The notes under the pieces: generated by a model
What the model saw: only the letters and a program-made list of their open reading frames with translations
Told to the model about the DNA's origin: nothing
Database searches by the model: none
Source: UBA6544 sp049601975
Lineage (GTDB): Bacteria > Pseudomonadota > Alphaproteobacteria > UBA8366
Direction of reading: 5' to 3'
Length of the DNA: 9,926 nucleotides
Assembly: GCA_049601975.1 (NCBI GenBank)
Contig: JBMYRC010000148.1
Span: 1 to 9,926, forward strand
Program-made: the position numbers and the translations under genes
In this document: one piece after another, positions 1 through 6,857 of the stretch
How the letters are laid out: each line of letters opens with the position of its first letter
Position numbering within the stretch: position 1 is the first letter of the stretch

Positions 1-1601
1 CTGCCGATGGCCTCCGCGATCTCTGCTGCTTCGTCTCCAGTCGTCGCCAATCGTTCACCCGCTTCCGGCACGCCGTAGGCAGCCAATAGCGGTTTTGCCT
101 CATATTCGCAGAGCGTCTTGCCGCCGGCGGCGAGTTTCGCACCGGTATCGGCATCGGGCACATTCGTGGTCGAAATATTCGGGCGCTTGAGGAACCGTTC
201 GCGCAGTGCCCTGTAGTCCGCCATCTCGACCAGACTGCGGGCGCAATTCCGCATATTGGTGAAGAGCGGCAGACCGCAGCGATTGACGATCTCGACCGAG
301 CCCTCACGTGGCAGCGTGTAGGAACACAGCACGACCGGCTTATCCGCGTTCGCCTTGAGCGCAGTCAAATCGTCGCGCTCCCGTATGAAGGTTGAGTTGT
401 GGCGAGCCGAACAGATACCAATCACCGCGTCGACATTGTTCGCGTCCATCACCATGCGATTAAGCCGTGCATAGCCGACCTGGCGCACGGCTTGCGCCGT
501 ACCGTCGACCGGGTTCTGCGACGTACCGTAGGCAGGCAGATGTTCATCGATCTTCGCCCGAGCATCCGGATCGAGGATGGGCACTTCCAATCCCGCCAGC
601 GCCGCCGTATCTGCCATCAAACCACCGGCTCCACCGGACCCTGTCGTGATGCCGATCCGTTTTCCGGCGGGCAGCAGATGACCCCAATGCGAGAAACCCG
701 AAGCGATGTCGACCATCTCCTCGATATCATCGCCTTCGATAATACCATAGCGCTGGAACATCGCCTGGTAGCCCGTATAGGCCCCGGCGAGCGCTGCGGT
801 GTGGGATGCCGCGGCGCGTTGGCCCGCATCGGACCGCCCGACCTTGGTGACGATGATGGGTTTTCCGGCCCGCAATGCCTTCTCGCCAACCGTGGCGAGT
901 TTCTCCGGCGTCTTTATGTCTTCCATGAACAGCAGGAAGATGTCGGTCTCGCCGGTATCCAGCAGATGATCGACGAAATCGAGTTCCTCGAGCGCCGCTT
1001 CGTTGCCAGTCGTCAAAATGTAGTTGAACGGTAGTTCCTTGGGCCGACCCCGATCAAAGAACGAAAATCCGACACCGCCGCTTTGTGCGATGGCGGAAAT
1101 ATGGCCGTTTTTTCTGTAATCCGGCATCAACGGCTCGTCGTTCTCGTCGACGGCGGGGCTGAAGGTTGGGCACAGGGCCGCTTGCGTATTCGCGAAACCT
1201 TCAGAATTCGGGCCGCAGATCGCCATGTCGAACTCTTCCGCAATCTCGCGGATTTTCGCCTGCTGGCGGGCACCGTCCTCGCCAATTTCCTCGGCGAAGC
1301 CCGAGGTGATGATCTGCGCCGCCTTCACGCCTTTCATCCCGCATTCGCGCAATGTGTCGGGAACGAATTCGGCCGGAATAATCAAGATTGCCAAATCCAC
1401 ATGGCCCGGAACATCACTGATGGTCGGATAGGCCTTCAGGCCCATGACCTCGTCGCTGCTGCGGCTAATCGGGTAAATTTCACCTTTGAAGTCGTGGCCC
1501 ATCATCACTTTCATGATGCGGCCTCGCAGGATCTCAGGATCGTTAGCGGCACCGATAACAGCAACCGCATTGGGGGAAAGAAAAGCGTTTAAGTCAGGCA
1601 T
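1..1601 (-). CDS. NDP-forming acyl-CoA synthetase (acetate--CoA ligase family), C-terminus beyond window
   Basis: Single-chain acyl-CoA synthetase of the NDP-forming (succinyl-CoA synthetase-like) superfamily, which makes an acyl-CoA from a carboxylic acid, CoA and ATP through a phosphohistidine intermediate. I translated 533 codons from the ATG at 1601-1599; family members are usually about 700 aa, so the end lies left of base 1. Domains seen: N-terminal Rossmann CoA-binding domain (residues about 5-130, beginning PDLNAFLSPNAVAVIGA); a CoA-ligase domain with GHISAIAQSGG at 166-176; the phosphorylated-His motif AASHTAALAG with His267; a second CoA-ligase domain with ITTGSGGAGGLMAD at 318-331; and the start of the ATP-grasp domain (EYEAKPLLAAYGVPEAG, from about residue 497). 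A GCGGAAA ribosome site precedes the start. It lies 51 bp downstream of the acyl-CoA dehydrogenase gene, probably in one operon. Family assignment is firm, but the acid it activates cannot be inferred. Confidence 0.93.
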   Translation of the reverse strand, partial: MPDLNAFLSPNAVAVIGAANDPEILRGRIMKVMMGHDFKGEIYPISRSSDEVMGLKAYPTISDVPGHVDLAILIIPAEFVPDTLRECGMKGVKAAQIITSGFAEEIGEDGARQQAKIREIAEEFDMAICGPNSEGFANTQAALCPTFSPAVDENDEPLMPDYRKNGHISAIAQSGGVGFSFFDRGRPKELPFNYILTTGNEAALEELDFVDHLLDTGETDIFLLFMEDIKTPEKLATVGEKALRAGKPIIVTKVGRSDAGQRAAASHTAALAGAYTGYQAMFQRYGIIEGDDIEEMVDIASGFSHWGHLLPAGKRIGITTGSGGAGGLMADTAALAGLEVPILDPDARAKIDEHLPAYGTSQNPVDGTAQAVRQVGYARLNRMVMDANNVDAVIGICSARHNSTFIRERDDLTALKANADKPVVLCSYTLPREGSVEIVNRCGLPLFTNMRNCARSLVEMADYRALRERFLKRPNISTTNVPDADTGAKLAAGGKTLCEYEAKPLLAAYGVPEAGERLATTGDEAAEIAEAIG

Positions 1602-1652
1602 GTTGGATTTCCGCTGAAACCGGTTGATTGGTTCTGAAAGTTGTTGGTGGGC

Positions 1653-2816
1653 TTAACGAAGGCCGAGCCCACGGGCGATGATGCCGCGAAGAACTTCGGT
1701 CGTGCCGCCTTGGATTGTCAGTTTCGGTGCGATCATCGTGGCGAAACGCATCAATTCGTCGAAGTTCGTGCGATTTCCGGCATCGGGATCGACAAAGGCT
1801 GCGAGGTTGCGCACCTTGGCTGGAAGGTCTTGCTCCCACTTGGTGCCAAGATCCTTGACCAGAGAACCTTCAACAACCGGCTCCTTACCGGCATGCAGCA
1901 TGCCGTTCACGGAGACCGACATGCGGCGCAACGTGTGCACTTGCGCCACTAGGCGGCCGATTCCCTCGGCGCCACGCATGTCGGGTTTCTCCCCAAGCAT
2001 ATCGACGAGTTCAGGCAGGATGTAGAACGTCTCGAGGAAACGCTCCGGCCCGCTTCGCTCGTAGGCGAGTTCACTCGTCGCCTGCTTCCAAGCATCGTCG
2101 AGGGTGCCGAGCATCATATCGTCGGAGACGAAGGCGTCCTCGAAGACGACTTCGTTGAATTCGTAGATGCCGGTCGGATGCAGGATCGGGCGGCAAGTAA
2201 TGCCATCGGTGTTTTTCATGTCGACCACGAAGTTCGTCAATCCGTGGCGGCGGTTTTTTTCCGTTGGCTGAGATGTCCGGAACAAACCGATCATGTAGTC
2301 GGCGTGATGTGCGCCGCTGGTCCACACCTTACTGCCGTTGATCAGCCATCCGCCGTCGGTCTTCGTAGCCCGGCAACTGGCGGCGAACAGGTCCGAGCCC
2401 GAGTTCGGTTCGCTCATGCCGATGCAGAACATGCACTCGCCCGTGATGATGCGAGGCAAAATGTCAGCCTTCATTTCCTCATTGCCGTATTTGATGATGG
2501 TCGGGCCGCTCTGCCGGTCGGCGGTAAAGAAAACCCGGGTCGGGGCGGCGACCGCACGGAATTCTTCTGTGACCACATAGCGCTCCAGGAAGCTCCGCTC
2601 TTGGCCGCCGAATTGTTTCGGCCAAGTCATGCCGATCCAGCCACGTTCGCCGACTTTGCGCGCGAACTCCCGGTTCAGTCCGTTGCCCATCGGCGTGGTG
2701 TTCGGATCGAACGTCCCGGCGGCGATTTCCTCGCGCACGAACTCCCGCACTTCGGTGCGCAATTCTTCGCATTCCGGGGGGAGACGGAGGGGATCGAACT
2801 GTATGGCGGTCGACAT
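1653..2816 (-). CDS. Acyl-CoA dehydrogenase (FadE-like, FAD-binding subunit type)
   Basis: FAD-dependent acyl-CoA dehydrogenase of 387 aa, the usual length for the family, which introduces an alpha-beta double bond into an acyl-CoA. Seen in order: an N-terminal helical domain; the beta-domain flavin/substrate motif CIGMSEPNSGSD at 131-142; NGSKVWTSGAHHADY at 160-174; the helix with ELAYERSGPERF (Glu253) at 249-260; and the C-terminal IQGGTTEVLRGIIARGLGL at 368-386. The catalytic Glu of medium-chain dehydrogenases is replaced by Gly371 (GGTTE). From family knowledge, such enzymes often use a base on the earlier helix, here most likely Glu253; that is inference. The start at 2816 is supported by AAGGAAA nine bases upstream. 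It is first in a minus-strand operon with the acyl-CoA synthetase gene and is divergent from a second dehydrogenase, a possible partner subunit. Confidence 0.95.
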   Translation of the reverse strand: MSTAIQFDPLRLPPECEELRTEVREFVREEIAAGTFDPNTTPMGNGLNREFARKVGERGWIGMTWPKQFGGQERSFLERYVVTEEFRAVAAPTRVFFTADRQSGPTIIKYGNEEMKADILPRIITGECMFCIGMSEPNSGSDLFAASCRATKTDGGWLINGSKVWTSGAHHADYMIGLFRTSQPTEKNRRHGLTNFVVDMKNTDGITCRPILHPTGIYEFNEVVFEDAFVSDDMMLGTLDDAWKQATSELAYERSGPERFLETFYILPELVDMLGEKPDMRGAEGIGRLVAQVHTLRRMSVSVNGMLHAGKEPVVEGSLVKDLGTKWEQDLPAKVRNLAAFVDPDAGNRTNFDELMRFATMIAPKLTIQGGTTEVLRGIIARGLGLR

Positions 2817-2871
2817 AATCAGCGGTTTCCTTGTTACCTTTTTCGCCTCATATCGGGCGCATGCTTGCCAC

Positions 2872-2921
2872 GGCGCTTTGCCCGGCTAATTTTACAAACA
2901 ACGGTCCAATGGCAAAGCGCC
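2872..2921. promoter_or_regulatory. Spaced perfect 11-bp inverted repeat in the divergent dehydrogenase promoter region
   Basis: GGCGCTTTGCC at 2872-2882 and its exact reverse complement GGCAAAGCGCC at 2911-2921 lie 28 bases apart in the 181-bp gap between the two divergent acyl-CoA dehydrogenase genes. The position suggests paired operator half-sites for a shared regulator, or a long-loop hairpin in a leader RNA. No T-run follows it on either strand, so it is not an obvious terminator. I found no convincing -35/-10 pair in the gap. The repeat is seen directly; the regulatory role is inferred. Confidence 0.45.
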
Positions 2922-2997
2922 ACCGGCCGCACAAATTTATATGGATCGCCTTGAGCGATTGTCACATTAGCTTGGCGGGCAAAGGAAACCACGGAAG

Positions 2998-4062
2998 ATG
3001 AGCGAAAACGACAACATCATCGTCGATATGACGACCCGTATCTTCGAGGATTTGTGCGATCCGCAGACGATCAACAGCGCCCAGGACGATTCGTGGAAAG
3101 AGCCGCTGTGGTCGGCGCTGGAAGAGGCTGGTTTGACCGCCGGTTTTGTTTCCGAGGAAATGGGTGGCGCCGGGATCGAAATCGGCGACGGGTTTGAAAT
3201 CCTACGTGTCGCAGGCAAATTCGCCGTGCCGACGCCGTTGGCGGAAACCATGCTGGCGGGCTGGTTGCTGGCTAAAGGAGAAATCGGATTTCCTGGCGGT
3301 AAATTGTCAGTAGCACCCGTGCGTGAGCGGGACCGGTTGACGATCGACGACAACAACACGTTGTCGGGCACGGCGCGGGGCGTTCCTTTCGCCAGTGAAG
3401 CCGACAATTTCGCGGTCGTGGCGCGGCGCGGCGATAGTGTCATGATTGCGCAGGTCGATGCCGCATCCTGCAATATTGCCGCCGGTAATAGTCTGGCCGA
3501 TGATGCAAAGGACGGCGTGACCTTCGACGGAGTGATGGCGAGCGAAGTGGGCGCGGCTCCGAAAGGTTTCGATGAGGGCTCGCTGTTCATGATGGGTGCT
3601 CTGGCTCGGTCCTGTGAGATGGCGGGCGCGTTGGAGGCAATGCTGGAGATTTCCGTCACGTATTCCCAAGACCGGGTTGCGTTTGAACGTCCGATCTCGA
3701 AATTCCAGGCAGTGCAGCACAATTTGGCGCGGCTCGCGGGTGAGGTCGCGGCCGCGGTCTGTGCCGCGAGTTCGGCGGCAGATGCGCTACAACGAGCGGG
3801 CGGCTTCGACGAGGATGTTTTCTTCGAAATCGCCGCGGCCAAGATCAGAACCGGCGAGGCGGCGGGCGAAGGTGCCGGCATTGCCCATCAGGTCCACGGT
3901 GCCATTGGGTTTACCATGGAGCATATTCTGCAACGGTATAGTCGCCGCGTTTGGTCGTGGCGGGACGAGTTCGGCTCTGAGAGCGTCTGGGCGGTCCGGC
4001 TGGGCGAAGCTGTTGCCGCCAAGGGCGGAGATGCGCTCTGGGCGACACTTGCATCGCGTTAA
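2998..4062 (+). CDS. Atypical acyl-CoA dehydrogenase (short FadE-like, probable partner subunit)
   Basis: A 354-aa acyl-CoA dehydrogenase homologue, shorter than usual. The C-terminal helical domain is well preserved: RVAFERPISKFQAVQHNLARL at about 226-246 (the usual R-x-x-F-x-x-P-I-x-x-F-Q-x-x-Q-H) and AHQVHGAIGFTMEHILQRY at 296-314 (the Q-x-H-G-G-x-G block). The N-terminal half keeps a GLTAGFVSEEMGGAG-like segment (45-59), but the canonical flavin-loop motif (M-T-E-P-x-x-G-S-D type) is absent; SVAPVRE at 104-110 lies where it would be expected. The canonical catalytic Glu region reads WRDEFG. From knowledge of heterotetrameric FadE pairs in actinobacteria, such proteins can be the second chain of an alpha2-beta2 enzyme; here that is inference from context. 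AAAGGA lies 11 bases upstream of the ATG and GGAA is closer. It is the first gene of a plus-strand operon, 15 bp before the peroxidase pseudogene. Confidence 0.9.
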   Translation: MSENDNIIVDMTTRIFEDLCDPQTINSAQDDSWKEPLWSALEEAGLTAGFVSEEMGGAGIEIGDGFEILRVAGKFAVPTPLAETMLAGWLLAKGEIGFPGGKLSVAPVRERDRLTIDDNNTLSGTARGVPFASEADNFAVVARRGDSVMIAQVDAASCNIAAGNSLADDAKDGVTFDGVMASEVGAAPKGFDEGSLFMMGALARSCEMAGALEAMLEISVTYSQDRVAFERPISKFQAVQHNLARLAGEVAAAVCAASSAADALQRAGGFDEDVFFEIAAAKIRTGEAAGEGAGIAHQVHGAIGFTMEHILQRYSRRVWSWRDEFGSESVWAVRLGEAVAAKGGDALWATLASR

Positions 4063-4077
4063 TCGAGGGGAACGAGC

Positions 4078-4609
4078 ATGGCGACGCCGCAGGGCGGTAT
4101 TTTCACCGAAGGCACCAGCTTTCATCATTTTTTGGAATACGATGTGTCGGACGGGTGCGATGCTGCCTTGGTGCCCGATGGCGAGACCAGTGCGGGCGGT
4201 GCTTTTGTAGTCACACAGAAATGGGTGCACGATCTACCGAAATTCGAGGCTCTACCCGTCGGCGACCAGGAACGCGTGACCGGCCGTACCAAGCCCGACA
4301 GTATCGAGCTCGAAGGCGACGCCATGCCGCCGGACTCGGACGTCTCCCGCACGGACGTAAAGCTCCACGGTACGGCGCTCAAAATCTTTCGCCGCAGCGC
4401 GCCTTTTGGCGGTGCGGGTGAAAAAGCACTCTACTTCATTGCCTTCTCTTGTGACCCGATGCGTTTCGACGTGATGCATGCAATGCATGTTCGGCACATC
4501 GGACGATGACCTTCATGACCAACTCATTCATTACAGCACGCCGGTATCAGGTTCCTACTGGTTCGCGCCTTCCGAAGAGGATCTCGCGGCCGCTGGGTGC
4601 ACCGGCTAA
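4078..4609 (+). pseudogene. Decayed DyP-type heme peroxidase (internal deletion, lost heme ligand, frameshift)
   Basis: Remnant of a dye-decolorizing (DyP-type) peroxidase. Reading frame 1 runs 4078-4509 (143 codons), starting MATPQGGIFTEGTSFHHFLE like intact family members. It then jumps within about five residues to the C-terminal half (ALVPDGETSAGGAFVVTQKW, HDL, DQERVTGRTK, APFGG). Some 130-150 residues are missing, including the distal G-x-x-D-G motif. The conserved N-S-H-V heme-ligand site reads DSDV, with Asp88 (codon 4339-4341) in place of His. The distal Arg survives as Arg105 (FRRSAPFG). After DVM at 4468-4476 the homology continues in the +1 frame as MFGTSDDDLHDQLIHYSTPV and on to SYWFAPSEEDLAAAGCTG, stopping at TAA 4607-4609. 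Ten bases sit where nine are expected, inside ATGCATGCAATGCATG (4474-4489). GAGGGG at 4065-4070 is an intact ribosome site. It cannot encode an active peroxidase. Confidence 0.88.
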
Positions 4610-4624
4610 CAGGGAGAATTAGAG

Positions 4625-5680
4625 ATGCCAACAGTTCCAGCAGCCCGCCTGAAGGCGCTTGCCGAGACAATTTTTCAAGGCGCCGGCGTCAGTGCCGAAG
4701 AATCCGAAATCGTCGCCCGTCACTGCATCGATGCCAATCTGGCCGGGCATGACTCGCACGGCGTGATGCGCGTCGTGACGTATTGCGATCGGGTCGATAA
4801 GGGACACATCGTCCCTGGCGCACCAATTGAGATCGAAAAGGAATCGCCGACGACCTTGGTCGTCAACGGTAACTGGGGCTTTGGCTTCACCGTTACCGAG
4901 ACGATCATGAAGAAGTTGATCGAAAAGGCGAAGACCAACAATGTCGCCGTCGGTACGATCCACTATCAAGGCCATATCGGCCGTCTCGCGGATTATCCAT
5001 TGATGGCGATCGAAGAGGGTATGATCGGTATGATCACTGCTGATTCCGGTCGTAGCCCGAAGCGGGTCGCCCCCTTCGGCGGTATTGAGCCGAAGCTCGG
5101 TACCAACCCGATCTGCATGGCCTTTCCGTCGAACCTCGACGCACCGTTCTATTTTGACATGGCGACCTGTGCCGGTGCCGCGGGCAAGCTCGAAGTCGCG
5201 GAAGCGCGCGGAGAGCATGTGCCCGAAGGCTGGTTGATCGACAAACATGGCAAACCGACTACCGACCCGGCGACCGTCAAAGACGGCGGTGCCATTCGTC
5301 CGATGGGCGGCAACGAGGGCTATAAAGGCTATGCCTTGGCGGCGATGGTTGAAATTCTCTCCGGCTTGCTCACTGGCCTTGGCTTCGGCGTCGACCCGAC
5401 GGGCAGGCACAATGACGGTTGTTTCATTTCCGTCTTCAATGTGTCGGCTTTCCGTGAGCTCGAGACATTCAAGGCGGAAGTCACCGAGTTTGCTGAATAT
5501 TTGAAAGCGACGGCTCCCGCCGAAGGTGTCGCAGAAGTTCTCTATCCGGGCGAGATCGAGCATAACCGCCGACAGGACCGAATGGCGAACGGCGTCTATG
5601 TCGAGGACACGACTTGGGATAAGTTGAAAGGTCTCGCCGATAAATACGGTGTGATGGATCGCTGTGATTTCAGCGGATAG
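4625..5680 (+). CDS. Ldh_2-family NAD(P)-dependent oxidoreductase (malate/L-lactate/ureidoglycolate dehydrogenase type)
   Basis: A full-length 351-aa protein of the Ldh_2 family, which is unrelated to classical Rossmann lactate dehydrogenases and oxidises 2-hydroxy acids or reduces 2-oxo and imine compounds with NAD(P). Motifs seen: GHDSHGVMRVVTY at 41-53 (conserved Ser44-His45 and Arg49); GHIGRLADY at 116-124 with His117; the cofactor-site segment KLGTNPICMAFP at 157-168; GGNEGYKGYALAAMVEILSG at 228-247; and the C-terminal LYPGE at 306-310 followed by an Arg-rich stretch. AGGGAG at 4611-4616, eight bases before the ATG, fixes the start. It follows the peroxidase pseudogene by 15 bp and ends just before a REP-like palindrome, so it is the last gene of the plus-strand operon. 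The substrate is unknown; a hydroxy acid linked to the acyl-CoA genes is plausible but inferred. Confidence 0.93.
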   Translation: MPTVPAARLKALAETIFQGAGVSAEESEIVARHCIDANLAGHDSHGVMRVVTYCDRVDKGHIVPGAPIEIEKESPTTLVVNGNWGFGFTVTETIMKKLIEKAKTNNVAVGTIHYQGHIGRLADYPLMAIEEGMIGMITADSGRSPKRVAPFGGIEPKLGTNPICMAFPSNLDAPFYFDMATCAGAAGKLEVAEARGEHVPEGWLIDKHGKPTTDPATVKDGGAIRPMGGNEGYKGYALAAMVEILSGLLTGLGFGVDPTGRHNDGCFISVFNVSAFRELETFKAEVTEFAEYLKATAPAEGVAEVLYPGEIEHNRRQDRMANGVYVEDTTWDKLKGLADKYGVMDRCDFSG

Positions 5681-5691
5681 TTAGGCGACCT

Positions 5692-5734
5692 CTCACCTTG
5701 ACCCTCTCCCCTTTTGGGGGAGGGCTAGGGCGAG
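5692..5734. repeat. REP-like GC-rich intergenic palindrome, possible bidirectional terminator
   Basis: An imperfect long inverted repeat: arm one (5692-5711) reads CTCACCTTGACCCTCTCCCC, arm two (5716-5734) is its near reverse complement, and a short T-rich loop lies between. From established knowledge, sequences of the form CTCACCCTAACCCTCTCCCC plus its complement are a widespread REP-type palindrome of proteobacterial intergenic regions. It sits between the convergent stop codons of the Ldh_2 gene (5680) and the nitronate monooxygenase gene (5741), where it would act as a strong hairpin for both transcripts. No clear T-run follows. Only one copy is present in this window. Confidence 0.75.
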
Positions 5735-5740
5735 GAGAAT

Positions 5741-6724
5741 TTACAGCGCGATCCGCTTCAACGCCGCCTCCGCTTCTGCCACCACATCGCGAACGATTTC
5801 GCCCGCTGATTTAACTTCGTGGATCAGGCCGATGCTCTGCCCGGCGGGCAGGACGCCGTTTTCCACATCACCTTGAATGCGGCCAAGATCGGAAGCGGGC
5901 TCGCCGAATTGCCGGACTTGGAGCGGATAGGGCATGATCTCGTCTTCCTTGGAGGCCCACCCGCGCGTGTAGTCATTGTCAATCAAGCGGCAGGGTTTGC
6001 CGCTATGGGCGCGGGTCACGACAGTGCCGGCCGAATCTGTGTCTACCAACTTGTTTTTGTAATTGTCATGGCTGCGCGATTCCTCTGTGGCAATGAAGCG
6101 GGTTCCCATCCACACGCCTTGCGCGCCAAAGGCCAAGGCCGCCGCGAGACCGCGCCCGTCTGCGAGGCCACCCCCCGCGAGGACAGGCACGTCGACCGCG
6201 TCCACGACCGCCGGTATCAGGATGGCCGTGCCGATCCGGCCCACATGACCGCCACCGTCGACACCGGAGGCGATGACCGCATCGACACCGTCGGCGACCG
6301 CTTTCTCCGCATGGCGCACCGCGCCGCAGACTGACATAACATACATGCCTGCCGCATGCGCTGCAGACACCGCGTCCTTCGGACTGCCAAGGCCGGAAAT
6401 CAGGACCGGGACTTTCTCCTTGATCACGACATCGATCATCTCTTGCACGGATTCCGTATATTTTGCGGCGACGTCACCATCGGCCCGGACCGTTGCGAAC
6501 AGAATATCGACACCGAAAGGCTTGTCGGTGATCGCCCGAACCGCATCGATTTCTGCCTTCAATTGTTCACGTGTCATATTGGATCCGGCACCGATCACGC
6601 CTAACCCTCCAGCGGCGGAGACCGCGCCCGCCAAGCCGCCGCGGGCCACGAATCCCATTCCCGCTTGGAAGACGGGGTATTCGATTCCAATACGCTCACA
6701 AATTTCCGTTTTAAGTCCAGGCAT
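5741..6724 (-). CDS. Nitronate monooxygenase family FMN protein (2-nitropropane dioxygenase-like)
   Basis: A 327-aa TIM-barrel FMN protein of the nitronate monooxygenase / 2-nitropropane dioxygenase family; characterised members oxidise alkyl nitronates such as propionate 3-nitronate, and relatives include FabK enoyl-ACP reductases. Seen: PVFQAGMGFVARGGLAGAVS at 17-36 (the N-terminal flavin segment), ASGVDGGGHVGRIGT at 152-166 with the putative catalytic His160, and the FMN-phosphate motif AGGGLADGRGLAAALAFG (183-200) with GVWMGTRF after it. The usual G-x-E-A-G-G-H reads GVDGGGH. A longer open frame reaches 7012, but the first 96 codons have no family resemblance and overlap the divergent SDR gene. 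The ATG at 6724 begins the conserved MPGLKTEICERIGIEYP and has GGAGAG just upstream (6729-6734). It is convergent with the Ldh_2 gene and divergent from the SDR gene. The substrate is undetermined. Confidence 0.92.
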   Translation of the reverse strand: MPGLKTEICERIGIEYPVFQAGMGFVARGGLAGAVSAAGGLGVIGAGSNMTREQLKAEIDAVRAITDKPFGVDILFATVRADGDVAAKYTESVQEMIDVVIKEKVPVLISGLGSPKDAVSAAHAAGMYVMSVCGAVRHAEKAVADGVDAVIASGVDGGGHVGRIGTAILIPAVVDAVDVPVLAGGGLADGRGLAAALAFGAQGVWMGTRFIATEESRSHDNYKNKLVDTDSAGTVVTRAHSGKPCRLIDNDYTRGWASKEDEIMPYPLQVRQFGEPASDLGRIQGDVENGVLPAGQSIGLIHEVKSAGEIVRDVVAEAEAALKRIAL

Positions 6725-6788
6725 GATGCTCTCCGGCTGGTGAATTTCGTTTCTTCGAATGTATCGCCGAAGGGGAGCGTGCCAAGCC

Positions 6789-6801
6789 CTGCTTGAAGCA
6801 G
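6789..6801. promoter_or_regulatory. 13-bp palindrome between nitronate monooxygenase and SDR genes
   Basis: CTGCTTGAAGCAG is a perfect palindrome with six-base arms and a one-base centre. It lies in the 133-bp gap between the divergent nitronate monooxygenase (start 6724) and SDR (start 6858) genes. The position and symmetry fit an operator for a dimeric regulator acting on both promoters, but no regulator gene is nearby and a short palindrome can arise by chance. Confidence 0.3.
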
Positions 6802-6857
6802 CACCGCATTGGCCGATTTCATTTTCACAATCGAATTCAAACGCGGGGAAATGCACC

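Noticed and set aside
399..1592. Plus-strand open frames at 399-1034 and 1083-1592
   Set aside because: They are antisense to the acyl-CoA synthetase gene, whose minus-strand translation shows clear family motifs throughout; the plus frames are rich in Arg and His and have no recognisable domain.
2178..2954. 258-codon plus-strand open frame
   Set aside because: It is antisense to the acyl-CoA dehydrogenase at 1653-2816 and shows no family similarity; GC-rich DNA often gives such shadow frames.
2967..3881. 304-codon minus-strand open frame
   Set aside because: Its Ser/Ala/Pro-rich translation is the shadow of the plus-strand acyl-CoA dehydrogenase at 2998-4062.
4619..5563. 314-codon minus-strand open frame opposite the Ldh_2 gene
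   Set aside because: The plus strand carries every Ldh_2 motif and a good ribosome site; the minus frame has none.
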